A model generated the notes under the pieces. That model was given only the letters and a program-made list of their open reading frames with translations, was not told where the DNA came from and made no database searches. Shown in pieces: positions 9,781 to 20,393 of a stretch of DNA of 64,000 nt; position 1 is the stretch's first letter; each line of letters opens with the position of its first letter. Origin of the DNA: Neisseria musculi (lineage in GTDB: Bacteria; Pseudomonadota; Gammaproteobacteria; Burkholderiales; Neisseriaceae). The position numbers and the translations under genes were made by a program. The stretch covers positions 434,001-498,000 of the forward strand of contig NZ_CP060414.2 in NCBI RefSeq assembly GCF_014297595.2. The letters are read 5' to 3'.

Positions 9781-9970
9781 GGCTGAGGCTCCGGATAGTG
9801 CTTGGGCATTGTGGCATGAAGCGGCGCGTGCGCCAAGTGTGGTGTGGGCATATTATTTTCGGGTGGGGGTGTATGTTTTAACGGAAAGAAACGCAGAGTT
9901 TGATAAAATGCGCGATTTAAGGCTGTTTGAATGTTTCAGACGGCCTTGATAAAAAACATCGAGGAAATAT

Positions 9971-10747
9971 ATGAAACCCATCAAACAAATGCTGTTGTAC
10001 ACCCTGTTGTCGGCTTCGCTGGCGGCCTGTGGTCAGACGCCGGTGAAAAATGATCGGCCGCAAAAGGAGAAGGCCGAAGTCAAAACCGGTGCCGAGGCTG
10101 CCATTAAGGCCAAGTTGGAAAAAACTTATGCTGAGCAAAAGCTGAAAGTGCAGGGCGTCCGCACCACGCCTATCGGCGGTATTTACGAAGTGGTGGTGTC
10201 GGGCAACCAGATTATCTACACCGATGCCCAAGCCGATTATATTTTGCAGGGCAGCCTGCTCGATATCAACAAGCGCATTGATTTGACAGAAGAGCGTATG
10301 GCCGAGCTGAATGCTGTTGAGTTTGACTCGCTGCCGCTCGATAAAGCTATTAAAGAAGTGCGCGGCAACGGCAAACTCAAAGTGGCGGTGTTTTCCGACC
10401 CCGATTGTCCGTTTTGCAAGCGGCTGGAGCATGAATTCGCCAAGATGACCGACATCACGATTTATAATTTTATGATGCCGATTGCCGGTCTGCATCCTGA
10501 TGCTGCCCGTAAGGCCGAACAGATTTGGTGCCAGAAAGACCGCACAGCTGCCTGGACTGCATGGATGCGCGAAGGCAAAATGCCGCCTAAGGTTGCGGGT
10601 TGTGAAAATCCGGTGGCGGAAACCACTTCGCTGGGCGAGCAGCTCGGTTTTCACGGTACGCCTGCGCTGGTGTTTCCCAACGGGCGTACGCAAAGCGGTT
10701 ACAGCCCGCTTCCGCAGTTGCAGAAAACGATTGCCGAAAACCAGTAG
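9971..10747 (+). CDS. dsbC: Thiol:disulfide interchange protein DsbC (lipoprotein form)
   Basis: Periplasmic disulfide isomerase. The N-terminus has a lipoprotein signal with lipobox SLAAC (Cys about residue 20), so it should be membrane-anchored, as in other Neisseria. An N-terminal dimerisation region is followed by a thioredoxin-fold domain with the active site SDPDCPFCKRLE at about residue 145, and the cis-Pro loop GFHGTPALVF. The 258 residues fit. A gaggaa ribosome site precedes the ATG. Confidence 0.92.
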   Translation: MKPIKQMLLYTLLSASLAACGQTPVKNDRPQKEKAEVKTGAEAAIKAKLEKTYAEQKLKVQGVRTTPIGGIYEVVVSGNQIIYTDAQADYILQGSLLDINKRIDLTEERMAELNAVEFDSLPLDKAIKEVRGNGKLKVAVFSDPDCPFCKRLEHEFAKMTDITIYNFMMPIAGLHPDAARKAEQIWCQKDRTAAWTAWMREGKMPPKVAGCENPVAETTSLGEQLGFHGTPALVFPNGRTQSGYSPLPQLQKTIAENQ

Positions 10748-10857
10748 CCCGCTGCCGGCAAACCGCTTTCATGTTCGGTTCAAGTCTGAGTATGCGGGCG
10801 GTCGGATCAAGCCCCGTTTGGATCTGCGGCAGAGCCGGCTGCAGTATGGTTTTTTTC

Positions 10858-10886
10858 TTGACAAACCAAGCTGTTGCTAAGATAAT
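10858..10886 (+). promoter_or_regulatory. Candidate strong promoter upstream of rpsU
   Basis: TTGACA (10858-10863), a 17-base spacer and GATAAT (10881-10886). The next plus-strand gene, rpsU, starts about 330 bases on, so a long leader or a separate small RNA would be made. The leader contains the hairpin tcggctt/aagccga near 10920-10950. Confidence 0.55.
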
Positions 10887-11221
10887 TCACCAATTAAGCT
10901 AAGGCGCTAAAAAAATAGCTTCGGCTTGTGAAAATAATTTTTAAGCCGATAGAGCAGTAACAAAGTCGGCCGGCATTGCCCGCAGTAATGCTGTTTTATA
11001 CTTGATTTTATTTTAGTGAATGAACCATAGCCGGCCGCCGTTTGATACGGCGGGTAAATTTTTACGGCGGTTTTGTCTGCCGTATCGTTAGGAGGTGGTG
11101 TTTGCATCACGGCGCGTATCCCGCCCGGATCTTGGATCCAACCTGCGATACACCAAACTGATTTTAAGGCCGTCTGAAAATAAAAACGGCGGCCTGTAGC
11201 GATTTTGATTAAGGAATAAAA

Positions 11222-11434
11222 ATGCCTGCTATCCGTGTAAAAGAAAACGAACCTTTTGAAGTTGCCATGCGCCGTTTCAAACGCGCTGTAGAAAAAACCG
11301 GCCTGCTCACAGAGTTGCGTGCCCGCGAAGCCTACGAAAAGCCGACCACTGAGCGTAAGCGCAAAAAAGCTGCTGCGGCCAAACGCCTGCAAAAACGTTT
11401 GCGCAGCCAGCAACTGCCTCCGAAACTCTACTGA
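11222..11434 (+). CDS. rpsU: 30S ribosomal protein S21
   Basis: The 70-residue protein begins [20 protein letters not shown] and has the usual basic tail ([12 protein letters not shown]). S21 takes part in mRNA binding and initiation. It is the first gene of the rpsU-yqeY-dnaG-rpoD block and is preceded by aaggaataaaa. Confidence 0.97.
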   Translation: MPAIRVKENEPFEVAMRRFKRAVEKTGLLTELRAREAYEKPTTERKRKKAAAAKRLQKRLRSQQLPPKLY

Positions 11435-11476
11435 TTCCGCCATACTTTTTGATTGCGGTTATCAAAATTAAGTTAT

Positions 11477-11508
11477 ACACCGTAAGGCTTCGTCCTTGCG
11501 GTGTTTTG
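11477..11508 (+). terminator. Terminator or attenuator after rpsU
   Basis: acaccgtaagg pairs with ccttgcggtgt (one G-U) around the loop cttcgt, then TTTT. It partly uncouples rpsU from the downstream genes, as known for this operon in other bacteria. Confidence 0.85.
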
Positions 11509-11827
11509 GCTATGTATGGCTGCCTGTTTTGTCTGCAGATTGAAACATTGCCAATCCACTCAAAATAACGGCAATGTTGGTTTCGACTCCGCCTGAAGAG
11601 AGTGGATTGTGTAAGCTGCTGAAGCGGCAGCAGGGGAGAATCCGTATGATTGGTTGTGCTGTTTTCGGCTTGCCGTTTTGTGCTTATTTCGGCAGATCGG
11701 CTATAGCGGTGTAAGCTGCAGGCGTAAAAAGCGTCAAACCTAATAGCAGGCCGTCTGAAAACTTGATTTGTTGCCGTGCGGCATCATTGGTGCCATACCG
11801 ACTGTTTATTTAACCGAGAGAATTACC

Positions 11828-12274
11828 ATGAGCCTGAAAGCCCGACTTGCCGAAGATATGAAAACCGCTATGCGCGCAAAAGACAGCGTAACGCTTTCTA
11901 CAGTGCGCCTGATTAATGCCGCCGTCAAACAATTTGAGGTGGACGAACAAAAGGAAGCCGATGATGCCAGGGTAGCGGCCATCATCACAAAAATGATCAA
12001 ACAGCGCAAAGACAGCGCAAAAATTTACACCGATGCAGGCCGCAACGATTTAGCCGACAAAGAAAATGCAGAAGCCGAAGTCCTCAAACGCTATCTGCCG
12101 CAGATGATGTCGGCAGAAGAGATCCGTGTGGCCGTGGAGGCGGCAGTAGCCGAGAGCGGCGCGGCGGGAATGGCCGATATGGGGAAAATGATGGGCATTT
12201 TGAAAACCCGCTTAGCCGGTCAAGCCGATATGGGCGAAGTGAATCAGGTGTTGAAAATAGTGTTGACGGCCTGA
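11828..12274 (+). CDS. yqeY: GatB/YqeY-domain protein
   Basis: 148 residues, start ATG at 11828 after the ribosome site gagaga. It matches the stand-alone YqeY family, whose fold resembles the tRNA-binding tail of the GatB amidotransferase subunit; the exact role is unknown. The motifs MKTAMRAKDSVTLSTVRLI and KRYLPQMMSAEEI are characteristic. It lies between rpsU and dnaG, as in many proteobacteria. Confidence 0.9.
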   Translation: MSLKARLAEDMKTAMRAKDSVTLSTVRLINAAVKQFEVDEQKEADDARVAAIITKMIKQRKDSAKIYTDAGRNDLADKENAEAEVLKRYLPQMMSAEEIRVAVEAAVAESGAAGMADMGKMMGILKTRLAGQADMGEVNQVLKIVLTA

Positions 12275-12380
12275 ATCAAAAAGGCCTAACTACAGAGAAA
12301 TAAAAATCTTCAATTTTATTTTTCACATCCGTTTAGACAGCCTGCTTAAAATAATTTAAAGAGAGAAAAACATGCTCACT

Positions 12381-12394
12381 TCTGATGTCTGATG
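12381..12394 (+). repeat. 7-bp tandem duplication at the mrr start
   Basis: tctgatg occurs twice in a row. With one copy, the well-placed ATG at 12372 would read MLTSDEFRPLL straight into mrr. With two copies that frame stops and translation must start at 12385. Confidence 0.8.
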
Positions 12395-13311
12395 AGTTCA
12401 GACCATTGCTTTTAAAATTAATGGCCGACCATAAAGCCCGCCATAAAACTTCCATTGTTGAAGAAGTATGCGGTTTGGCTGGTTTAAGCATGGAGGAACG
12501 TTTGGAAAAAATTCCGTCCGGTATCAGTCGTGCAGCAAACCGTATTGGTTGGGCTCGCTCTTCTTATGTTAAATCGGGAATTCTGGAAAGAGTCGGGCGG
12601 GCTGTTTACCGAATGACGCCATTAGGTTCGGAAATGGCGGAAAAATGGAAAAATTTTAATAAAATCAAAGAATCAGACTTGGTCGGTCTGCCTATGTGGG
12701 ATAGTTATCTTGCCAATCTTTATGAGCGTAAGAATCATCATATTGATGGGATTTCTTCTAGTCCGGCATTGGAAACATTTGCTGGAAACCATGAAAATCC
12801 CGAAGACAAAATCCGTTCTGCCATTCGTGAAATTGAAGATGAAACGGCTGTCGAACTACTTAACCGCTCGAGAAGCAACTCACCGGCATTTTTTGAAAAA
12901 GCCGTTCTCAACCTGTTGTTGGCCATGGGATATGGCGGTAAAGAAAATCTGTATGCCCATGTCGGCAAGTCGCATGATGGCGGTATTGACGGTGTCGTCA
13001 AACAAGACCCGTTAGGTATTCAGAATATTTACATACAGGCTAAACGCTATGCTGATGGAAATTCTATCGGCAGCAAAGAAATTCAATCGTTTGCAGGAGC
13101 ATTACAGGGAAACGGTGTTGAACGCGGCGTGTTTATTGCTACATCATCATTTACCAAGCAAGCCCGTGAATATGCACAAAAACTGCTTGGTAGAGTGATT
13201 TTGATTGATGGCCAATACCTCGCGACCTTGATGATTCGCTATAAAGTAGGCATTCAAACCAAGCAGGCGTTTGAAATAATCGAGTTAGACGAAGATTTTT
13301 TTATCGAATAA
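12385..13311 (+). CDS. mrr: Mrr-type restriction endonuclease
   Basis: 308 residues. The N-terminal half resembles the winged-helix Mrr_N domain. The C-terminal half is the PD-(D/E)xK nuclease domain with AMGYGG, the Asp in DGGIDGV and the catalytic IYIQAKRY. Mrr enzymes cut modified DNA. It is inserted between yqeY and dnaG and no methylase is nearby. The ribosome site (aaagagagaaaaac) actually serves an ATG at 12372, which hits a stop after six codons because of a 7-bp tandem duplication. The ATG used here, 12385, exists only in the duplicated form, so expression may be weak. Confidence 0.85.
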   Translation: MSDEFRPLLLKLMADHKARHKTSIVEEVCGLAGLSMEERLEKIPSGISRAANRIGWARSSYVKSGILERVGRAVYRMTPLGSEMAEKWKNFNKIKESDLVGLPMWDSYLANLYERKNHHIDGISSSPALETFAGNHENPEDKIRSAIREIEDETAVELLNRSRSNSPAFFEKAVLNLLLAMGYGGKENLYAHVGKSHDGGIDGVVKQDPLGIQNIYIQAKRYADGNSIGSKEIQSFAGALQGNGVERGVFIATSSFTKQAREYAQKLLGRVILIDGQYLATLMIRYKVGIQTKQAFEIIELDEDFFIE

Positions 13312-13363
13312 CCTTTCAGACGGCCCAATCACAGAAGGTTATCCGAAAATACACAATAAAACC

Positions 13364-15133
13364 ATGATCCCCAGTGAATTTATAGACGAATTGCTGGCCA
13401 AAGTCGATATTGTCGATATTGTCGATGAATATGTGCCGCTGAAAAAAGGCGGCGCCAACTACATGGCCTGCTGCCCGTTTCACAAAGAAAAATCGCCGTC
13501 TTTTTCGGTGAGTCCGCAGAAGCAGTTTTACCACTGCTTCGGTTGCGGTGCGCACGGTACGGCCATCGGTTTTATCATGGAATATCAGGGGCTGGGTTTT
13601 ACCGAAGCCGTGCAGCATCTGGCCGACCGCGCCGGCTTGGCTGTGCCGCGTGCACACGGGCGGCAGGATAACCCCGCGCAGCGCGCCGAACGCAAGAAAA
13701 AACAGCAAACACTGGAAGAAACCACCGAAGCTGCTGCCGCTTTTTACAGAGGCCGTCTGAAACAGGATGCGCGCGCGCAGGAATATTTGCGCAAACGCGG
13801 CCTGAGTGCCGAAATCATCGGGCATTACGGCTTGGGCTATGCGCCCGAGGGCTGGCAGCCGCTGGCGCAGGTGTTTCAGCCGTATCCCAACACCCCGCTG
13901 GTGGAAAGCGGCATGGTGGTGGAAAAAGACGGCAAACATTACGACCGTTTCCGCGACCGCATCATGTTTCCCATACGCAGCCCGCGCGGGCAGGTTATCG
14001 GCTTCGGCGCCCGCGTGCTCGACAAAGGCGAGCCGAAATACCTCAATTCGCCCGAAACACCGCTGTTCGATAAAGGCCGCAATCTCTACGGCCTTTACGA
14101 AGGGCGTGCCTCCATCAAAGAAACAGGGCGTATTTTGGTGGTGGAAGGTTATATGGATGTGGTGGCACTGGCGCAGTTCGGCATCGGTTACGGCGTGGCT
14201 GCACTCGGCACCGCCACCACCGCCGAACATGTGAAAATCCTGATGCGGCAAACCGACAGCATCTATTTCTGTTTCGATGGCGACAGGGCAGGGCGCAAAG
14301 CCGCATGGCGCGCACTCGAAAACGCCTTGCCGCAGCTGAAAGACGATAAAGCTCTGCATTTTCTGTTTCTGTCCGAGGAACACGACCCCGACAGCTATAT
14401 CCGCGCTTATGGCAAAGCCCAGTTTGAAGATGCCCTGCTCAACCAAAGCAAACCTTTGTCGGCCTATTTTTGGGAGCACCTTTCAGACGGCCTCAACCTG
14501 AACACGCAAGAAGGCAAGGCCGAATTGGTTAAAACCAGCGCACCGCTGCTTGCCCAAATTACCGCGCCTGCTCTATCTTTTCTGTTGAAGCAGGAGCTTG
14601 GCGGCAAAGTGGGCATAGATCCGGTCAATCTCGCCCGCCTGCTGGGGCAGGAGGCACCCAAGCAGTACACCAAGCAGAAAAGCTACAGGCTGCCTCAGGA
14701 AACGTTCAGGCAGCCGCAGATGCCCACCCTGATAGAGCGGCAGATACGCAGCCTCTTGATAAATCCTGCATGGGCTGCATATATAGAGCTGCCCGAATAT
14801 CTCAACCTCAGCGGCGGTTTTGCCTGCCTGGCCAATCTTGCCGAATTTATCAACAGCCGCGCAGAGCCGCCGGGGAGCGCACAGATTCTGGAACATATGC
14901 GCGGCACGCCTTACGAAGCCACCATCAGCCGTATTTTTCAAAATATGCGCGGCGGGCAGGAGTTGGAAAGCAGCAGCGAGGAAGATTGCGAAAGTTTCAA
15001 ACTTGGCATGAAAAAGCTGCTAAATGAGTTAAAATACGCCCAAATTGAAATACTGAAGCAAAAAAACCGGCAGGGCGGTTTGAGCGAAAGCGAAAAAAAA
15101 CTGCTGCTGGCCTTATTGATGCCGGCACATTAA
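13364..15133 (+). CDS. dnaG: DNA primase
   Basis: 589 residues. Makes RNA primers for replication. The CHC2 zinc ribbon is at residues 37-61 ([11 protein letters not shown] and CFGCGAHG), the catalytic TOPRIM core includes [11 protein letters not shown] near residue 260 and [10 protein letters not shown] near 300, and the C-terminal DnaB-binding region follows. An uptake-sequence half lies inside the coding region at about 14480. It precedes rpoD in the conserved block. Confidence 0.96.
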   Translation: MIPSEFIDELLAKVDIVDIVDEYVPLKKGGANYMACCPFHKEKSPSFSVSPQKQFYHCFGCGAHGTAIGFIMEYQGLGFTEAVQHLADRAGLAVPRAHGRQDNPAQRAERKKKQQTLEETTEAAAAFYRGRLKQDARAQEYLRKRGLSAEIIGHYGLGYAPEGWQPLAQVFQPYPNTPLVESGMVVEKDGKHYDRFRDRIMFPIRSPRGQVIGFGARVLDKGEPKYLNSPETPLFDKGRNLYGLYEGRASIKETGRILVVEGYMDVVALAQFGIGYGVAALGTATTAEHVKILMRQTDSIYFCFDGDRAGRKAAWRALENALPQLKDDKALHFLFLSEEHDPDSYIRAYGKAQFEDALLNQSKPLSAYFWEHLSDGLNLNTQEGKAELVKTSAPLLAQITAPALSFLLKQELGGKVGIDPVNLARLLGQEAPKQYTKQKSYRLPQETFRQPQMPTLIERQIRSLLINPAWAAYIELPEYLNLSGGFACLANLAEFINSRAEPPGSAQILEHMRGTPYEATISRIFQNMRGGQELESSSEEDCESFKLGMKKLLNELKYAQIEILKQKNRQGGLSESEKKLLLALLMPAH

Positions 15134-15285
15134 ACACCTTGAAGCAGGCTTGCGAACACGATTCGGGGCCGTCTGAAAACGCCACACACCACTGCAACCG
15201 AGTTCTCTTGCACCCACCGCAGAACACCTTTCGATTGTTTCAGACGGCCTCACTCCATCAAACCGTTTTAACCAGAGAACATTCT

Positions 15286-17244
15286 ATGTCTAACGAAAAA
15301 CCCGATACCCACGACAGCGAATACCAAGAACAAGACGGCAACCGCCCGCTGACCCTCGAAGAGCAGCGGGCGCGGTTGCGCCAGCTTATCATCGTGGGCA
15401 AAGAGCGCGGCTATATCACCTATTCCGAAATCAACGATGCCCTGCCCGATGATATGTCGGATGCCGAGCAGATCGACAATATCGTCAATATGATTATCGG
15501 CTTGGGCATTCAAGTAACCGAGCAGGCTCCCGATGCCGAAGATATGCTGATGAGCGACAACACTGCCGCCATCACCGATGAAGATGCCGTAGCCGAAGCC
15601 GAAGCGGCCTTGTCGAGCGTGGACAGCGAATTCGGCCGCACCACCGACCCGGTGCGTATGTATATGCGCGAAATGGGGCAGGTGGATCTGCTTACCCGCG
15701 AAGATGAAATCATCATTGCCAAAAAAATCGAAAACGCCCTGAAAAACATGATTCAGGCCATCGCCGCCTGCCCCGGTTCGATTGCCGAGATTCTCGATTT
15801 GATCCGGCGCGTCCGCGAAGACGAAATCAAGGTGGACGAAGTGGTGGAAGCCATTATCGACCCCAACGAAGTGCTGTTAAACGAACTGGGCTTGGGGCAT
15901 CTCGAAAGCGCACCCGCCGCCGCAACCGAAACCGGCCGCGGTGATGACGGCGATGACGGCGAGAGCGATGATGATGAGGACGAAACCAGTGCGGAAGCCA
16001 TTGCAGCCACCAATCTGGAAGAGTTGAAACAGAAAGTGTTAGAACACTTCGAGCGCATCCGGGCCGACTACGACAATATGGTGGCCGCTTTGACCAAGCA
16101 CGACAGCCGCCACCAAGCTTATCTCGAACACCGCGATGCCATCGCCTCCAAACTGCTTGAAGTGCGCTTTGCAACCCGCCAAATCGAAAGCCTGACCGGC
16201 AGCCTGCGCGAGCGCGTGGACAACATCCGCCGGCTGGAGCGCGAAATCCGCGACATCTGCGTGGAGCGCGTACATATGGACCGCGATTACTTTATCAGCT
16301 ATTTCCTGCCCGAAATCACCGATTTGGAATGGGTAGAGGCCGAAATCACCAAAAACAACGTGTGGAGCAACGCGCTCGACCGTTTCCGCCATGCCATCAT
16401 CGAAAAACAAACCGAGCTGGCCGATATGGAAACCGAAACACAGATTTCCATCGAAGAGTTGAAAGAAATCAACAAAAACATGGTGATCAGCGAAAAAGAA
16501 ACCGCTGCCGCCAAGCAGGAAATGATTCAGGCCAACCTGAGGCTGGTGATTTCGATTGCCAAAAAATACACCAACCGCGGCCTGCAGTTTCTTGATTTGA
16601 TTCAAGAAGGCAACATCGGCCTGATGAAGGCGGTAGACAAATTCGAATACCGGCGCGGCTATAAATTTTCCACCTACGCAACCTGGTGGATACGCCAGGC
16701 AATCACCCGTTCGATTGCCGACCAGGCGCGCACCATCCGCATACCCGTGCACATGATTGAAACCATCAACAAAATGAACCGCATCTCGCGCCAATATCTT
16801 CAAGAAAACGGCGAAGAGCCCGACTCTGCCAAACTGGCCGAATTGATGGAAATGCCGGAAGACAAAATCCGCAAAATCATGAAAATTGCCAAAGAGCCGA
16901 TTTCGATGGAAACCCCCATCGGTGATGACGATGATTCGCATCTGGGCGACTTTATCGAAGATGTAAACAATATCGCTCCCGCAGAAGCCGCCATGTATTC
17001 CAGCCTGCACGAAGTAACCAAAGAAGTGCTGGAGAGCCTGACCCCGCGCGAAGCGAAAGTGCTGCGTATGCGCTTCGGTATCGACATGAACACCGACCAC
17101 ACGCTCGAAGAAGTGGGCAAACAGTTTGACGTTACCCGCGAGCGTATCCGCCAAATCGAAGCCAAAGCCCTGCGCAAACTGCGCCACCCCACCCGCAGCG
17201 ACCGCCTGCGCAGTTTCTTGGACAGCGAAGAAAACAAGCAGTAA
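15286..17244 (+). CDS. rpoD: RNA polymerase sigma factor RpoD (sigma-70)
   Basis: Primary sigma factor, 652 residues from the ATG at 15286 (the frame is open further upstream, but this start has the site ccagagaac and the family N-terminus). Region 1.1 is at the N-terminus, an acidic stretch ([15 protein letters not shown]) sits in the non-conserved region, region 2 has [20 protein letters not shown], and region 4.2 has [20 protein letters not shown]. About 150 bases with two opposed uptake sequences separate it from dnaG. Confidence 0.97.
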   Translation: MSNEKPDTHDSEYQEQDGNRPLTLEEQRARLRQLIIVGKERGYITYSEINDALPDDMSDAEQIDNIVNMIIGLGIQVTEQAPDAEDMLMSDNTAAITDEDAVAEAEAALSSVDSEFGRTTDPVRMYMREMGQVDLLTREDEIIIAKKIENALKNMIQAIAACPGSIAEILDLIRRVREDEIKVDEVVEAIIDPNEVLLNELGLGHLESAPAAATETGRGDDGDDGESDDDEDETSAEAIAATNLEELKQKVLEHFERIRADYDNMVAALTKHDSRHQAYLEHRDAIASKLLEVRFATRQIESLTGSLRERVDNIRRLEREIRDICVERVHMDRDYFISYFLPEITDLEWVEAEITKNNVWSNALDRFRHAIIEKQTELADMETETQISIEELKEINKNMVISEKETAAAKQEMIQANLRLVISIAKKYTNRGLQFLDLIQEGNIGLMKAVDKFEYRRGYKFSTYATWWIRQAITRSIADQARTIRIPVHMIETINKMNRISRQYLQENGEEPDSAKLAELMEMPEDKIRKIMKIAKEPISMETPIGDDDDSHLGDFIEDVNNIAPAEAAMYSSLHEVTKEVLESLTPREAKVLRMRFGIDMNTDHTLEEVGKQFDVTRERIRQIEAKALRKLRHPTRSDRLRSFLDSEENKQ

Positions 17245-17262
17245 GTTTGGCGGGGTGGGGCA

Positions 17263-17289
17263 AGGTTATCGTGTATAACCTGCTTTTTC
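17263..17289 (+). terminator. rpoD terminator
   Basis: The stem aggttat/ataacct is followed by a T run, 19 bases after the rpoD stop. Confidence 0.7.
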
Positions 17290-17336
17290 CGCTTGAATCA
17301 TGGCAGTGTTGCTGTTTTGGCGGGTTGGTTGAAAAA

Positions 17337-17362
17337 GGCCGTCTGAAATGTTTCAGACGGCC
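17337..17362. terminator. Inverted DUS terminator between rpoD and the BCCT unit
   Basis: ggccgtctgaa and its inverted copy are flanked by A5 and T5, so it can terminate transcripts from both directions. Confidence 0.85.
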
Positions 17363-17380
17363 TTTTTACGGATACCGGCA

Positions 17381-17509
17381 TCATTCGTCTTTATCGAAAA
17401 ACGCCAGCTTTACCACATAACACAGAAACAACACCGCCAACAGCAGCATAGCGGTTTCCAGGGCGTTATCCTGCGGGCTTTGGTTCCAATAAAAAATCTC
17501 TTTTTTCAT
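17381..17509 (-). CDS. 42-residue single-pass membrane protein after BCCT transporter
   Basis: A small frame starting ATG at 17509, four bases after the BCCT stop, with ribosome site aagga inside the BCCT end. It begins MKKEIFYWNQSPQDNALETA and has one hydrophobic span (MLLLAVLFLCYVVKLAFF), then a charged tail KDE. The tight coupling and membrane location suggest a partner or assembly factor of the transporter; this is inference. Confidence 0.75.
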   Translation of the reverse strand: MKKEIFYWNQSPQDNALETAMLLLAVLFLCYVVKLAFFDKDE

Positions 17510-17513
17510 CTGC

Positions 17514-19046
17514 TTATTCCTTTTTCACACGCGGCACATCGCGGTTGAGCTGCCGCCACAGCGCGGCAAACCACAAATACATCACGAAAACAAACGGAAA
17601 GCCCGAAAACGACCCCACGGCTTTGATGCCTTCCATTTTGCCGGTAAAAATCACGGCATAGCTGATTAAGGTCATAAACACGCACCATACCACCGCGCGG
17701 AATTTGTTTTCACTGCGGCCGCTGCTGCTGGTCATGATGCCCAGCGAGATGGCCGCACTGGTTACTGTGGTTACGATAAAGCCGAGAAACAGCACGATGG
17801 TCAGCGGTTTGGTAAAGCCTGAAAGCGGCAGCATATTGAGCAGATAATAAAACGTGCCTTCATAATTGCCCTTGTTGGCGATTTCGGCCAAACGCCCGCT
17901 GCCCTCCACGGTGTCGAGCAGGCTGAAACCCGAAAACACCGAAAACCAAATCACGATAAAGCCCGCCGGCACCATTACCGAAGCAAACACAAACTGGCGC
18001 AATGTGCGGCCTTTGGAAATTTTGGCAAGAAACACGCCCACAAACGGCGCCCACGTTACCCACCACACCCAATAAGCCATCGGATACCACACCACCCAGT
18101 CGCGGTTGTGGAACATATACAGCTCAAACGAATGGTGCACCGTTTTGGTGAGGATGTTGCCCACCGCCACCGCCATTGTGCTTAAAAAGTAATGCGTGGG
18201 GCCGACAGCAAACACAAACAGCAGCAGCAACACCGAAAAATAAACCGTCCAATCGCCCAAAAACTTCATGCCTTTGTTAATCGGCAGCACCGCGCCGGCG
18301 GTGTAGAGCGCGGCCAGCGCCGCCAATACTGCCGCTTTCCAGCCGATAGCATCGAAAGCAAAGCCGGTGATGATTTTCAGCCCCGAAGCAATCTGCACCG
18401 AAGCCATTGCAATCGAAGAAGAAACCGACATGGCAATCGACAAAATCGCCATACCGGTAACGGCTACGCCCAGCGGCTTTGCCCATTTTTTATGGCGGAA
18501 CGCATATTGCAGCGGTGCGGCGGGGGTACATTCGGTTTTGTGCTGGTAGGTAAAATAAGCCATCACCAAGCCTGCAATCATATACAGCGACCATGCCGGA
18601 ATGCCCCAAACATGCAGCGCCAGGCTCATGGCGTTTTCCACTTTTTGATATTCCGCCAGCCCGGCCGCCTGAACGCCTATGGGAGCCTGGAAATAGTGCC
18701 ACAGGGCTTCGATAGGGCCGAAAAACACAATGCCCACGCCGATGCCGGCGGTAAAGAGCATATTCATCCACGAAAGAAACGAATATTCGGGCACCGCATC
18801 TTTGCCGCCCAGGCGGATATTGCCGAAGCGCGGCGACAGCGCCACCGCCAATCCCACGCCGAAGGCCAGCAGCGGCAGCCACATAATCAGCCAGTCGAAT
18901 TTCAGGTAGAAAAATTTGCTGGCGGTTGCTATGGTGCCGGTGAGCAGGGTGGGGCTCACGACTGCAGTAACAGCCATCAGGCCGACCAGCAGGGAAGTCC
19001 ATAAAAAATAATTGGGGCGTTTCGAAGAAACTTCTTGTGTAGGCAT
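17514..19046 (-). CDS. BCCT-family betaine/choline transporter
   Basis: 510 residues, about 12 membrane spans. The Trp-rich signature of the family is clear (YPMAYWVWWVTWAPFVGVF, then LAKISKGRT), as is the earlier WMNMLFTAGIGVGIVFFGP. It imports a quaternary ammonium compound such as glycine betaine or choline for osmoprotection; the exact substrate cannot be read from the sequence. It is followed by the 42-residue membrane protein. Confidence 0.9.
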   Translation of the reverse strand: MPTQEVSSKRPNYFLWTSLLVGLMAVTAVVSPTLLTGTIATASKFFYLKFDWLIMWLPLLAFGVGLAVALSPRFGNIRLGGKDAVPEYSFLSWMNMLFTAGIGVGIVFFGPIEALWHYFQAPIGVQAAGLAEYQKVENAMSLALHVWGIPAWSLYMIAGLVMAYFTYQHKTECTPAAPLQYAFRHKKWAKPLGVAVTGMAILSIAMSVSSSIAMASVQIASGLKIITGFAFDAIGWKAAVLAALAALYTAGAVLPINKGMKFLGDWTVYFSVLLLLFVFAVGPTHYFLSTMAVAVGNILTKTVHHSFELYMFHNRDWVVWYPMAYWVWWVTWAPFVGVFLAKISKGRTLRQFVFASVMVPAGFIVIWFSVFSGFSLLDTVEGSGRLAEIANKGNYEGTFYYLLNMLPLSGFTKPLTIVLFLGFIVTTVTSAAISLGIMTSSSGRSENKFRAVVWCVFMTLISYAVIFTGKMEGIKAVGSFSGFPFVFVMYLWFAALWRQLNRDVPRVKKE

Positions 19047-19146
19047 ACGCTGCCCTTTCTTAGGTTTTTTGGAAAAAACACCGGCAGAAACATCATGCCG
19101 TTTTGTTATGCGGGCATCTTGGCAACAAGGGTCGGATAATGCCGAA

Positions 19147-19180
19147 GGCCGTCTGAAAAACCGTCAGCGTTCAGACGGCC
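19147..19180. terminator. Inverted DUS pair upstream of BCCT gene
   Basis: ggccgtctgaa and ttcagacggcc lie 12 bases apart in the gap between purM (end) and the BCCT gene (start). It probably terminates purM-side transcription. The rest of 19047-19355 shows no gene. Confidence 0.65.
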
Positions 19181-19355
19181 GAGCCCTTTGCAGCATTCAA
19201 AAAAGCGTTTATCCGCCGCCATTTCTGCCTGCACCGGGGCCGCGCAGCGGCTTTGCGGATCTGATGACGGTATTTCGGCCTTCAGAGGGCATTAAGGTAT
19301 TTTGCAGAGGCTTCGGCCTGATTCTATCCGGCGTTCAGACGGCCGAAAGCCGCAA

Positions 19356-20393
19356 TCAGGCAATTTGGGTTTGGTGTTCGCTGCCGTTGCGGCTGCGGAT
19401 TTCGCCCAAGCGGTAAACGGTTTCTCCCTGCTCGGTCAGAAAATCCTGCACCGCAGCGGCATCTTCAGCCGACACCACAACCACCATGCCGATGCCGCAG
19501 TTGAAGGTGCGGTACATTTCGTGTGCCGACACATTGCCCGCCTGTTGCAGCCATTGGAACAGCTTGGGCATAGGCCATGATTGCGCATCGATTTGGGCAA
19601 CGGTGTTTTGCGGCAGAATGCGCGGCACGTTTTCGGTGATGCCGCCGCCGGTGATGTGCGCCATGCCTTTGATGGTGAATTGTTGCAGCGCGGCCAGAAT
19701 CGGCTTCACATAAAGGCGGGTGGGGGCGATAACGGCCTGGCGCAGGGTTTTGCCGTTGTCAAACTCGGCATCCAAATCGGGGTTGTCGCGCTCGATGATT
19801 TTGCGGATTAGGGAATAGCCGTTGGAGTGCGCGCCATTGCCGGCCAAACCCAACACCACATCACCTTCGGTAATATTGCGGCCGTTGATAACCCGGTCTT
19901 TTTCCACCACGCCCACAGCGAAGCCCGCCAGATCGTATTCCCCCGGCGGATACATGCCGGGCATTTCGGCAGTTTCACCGCCGATTAAGGCGCAGCCCGA
20001 TTCTTCGCAGCCTTGCGCAATGCCTTTGATGACATCGGTGGCGCGCGCCACATCGAGTTTGCCGCAGGCGAAATAATCGAGAAAAAACAGCGGCTCTGCG
20101 CCCTGCACCAAAATATCGTTTACGCTCATGGCCACAAGGTCGATGCCCACGGTGTCGTGTTTGTCCCAATCAAAGGCCAGCTTCAGCTTGGTGCCTACGC
20201 CGTCTGTGCCCGAAACCAACACAGGGTTGCGGTATTTTTTGCTGATTTCCACCAGCGCGCCGAAACCGCCCAAACCGCCCAACACTTCGGGGCGCATGGT
20301 GCGTTTGGCAAAAGGTTTGATGTTTTCGACCAGTTGGTCGCCGGCATCGATATCGACACCTGCATCGCGGTAGCTCAGGGAAGTGTTGCTCAT
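19356..20393 (-). CDS. purM: Phosphoribosylformylglycinamidine cyclo-ligase (AIR synthetase)
   Basis: Fifth step of purine synthesis: ATP-dependent closure of the imidazole ring. 345 residues, normal length. Signature segments are [15 protein letters not shown] at the start, [26 protein letters not shown] and [13 protein letters not shown]. It is divergent from the PerM-like gene, an arrangement also common elsewhere. Confidence 0.96.
   Translation of the reverse strand: MSNTSLSYRDAGVDIDAGDQLVENIKPFAKRTMRPEVLGGLGGFGALVEISKKYRNPVLVSGTDGVGTKLKLAFDWDKHDTVGIDLVAMSVNDILVQGAEPLFFLDYFACGKLDVARATDVIKGIAQGCEESGCALIGGETAEMPGMYPPGEYDLAGFAVGVVEKDRVINGRNITEGDVVLGLAGNGAHSNGYSLIRKIIERDNPDLDAEFDNGKTLRQAVIAPTRLYVKPILAALQQFTIKGMAHITGGGITENVPRILPQNTVAQIDAQSWPMPKLFQWLQQAGNVSAHEMYRTFNCGIGMVVVVSAEDAAAVQDFLTEQGETVYRLGEIRSRNGSEHQTQIA

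Noticed and set aside
16039..17187. 382-codon minus-strand frame
   Set aside because: Antisense of rpoD; high-GC third positions keep the opposite frame open.
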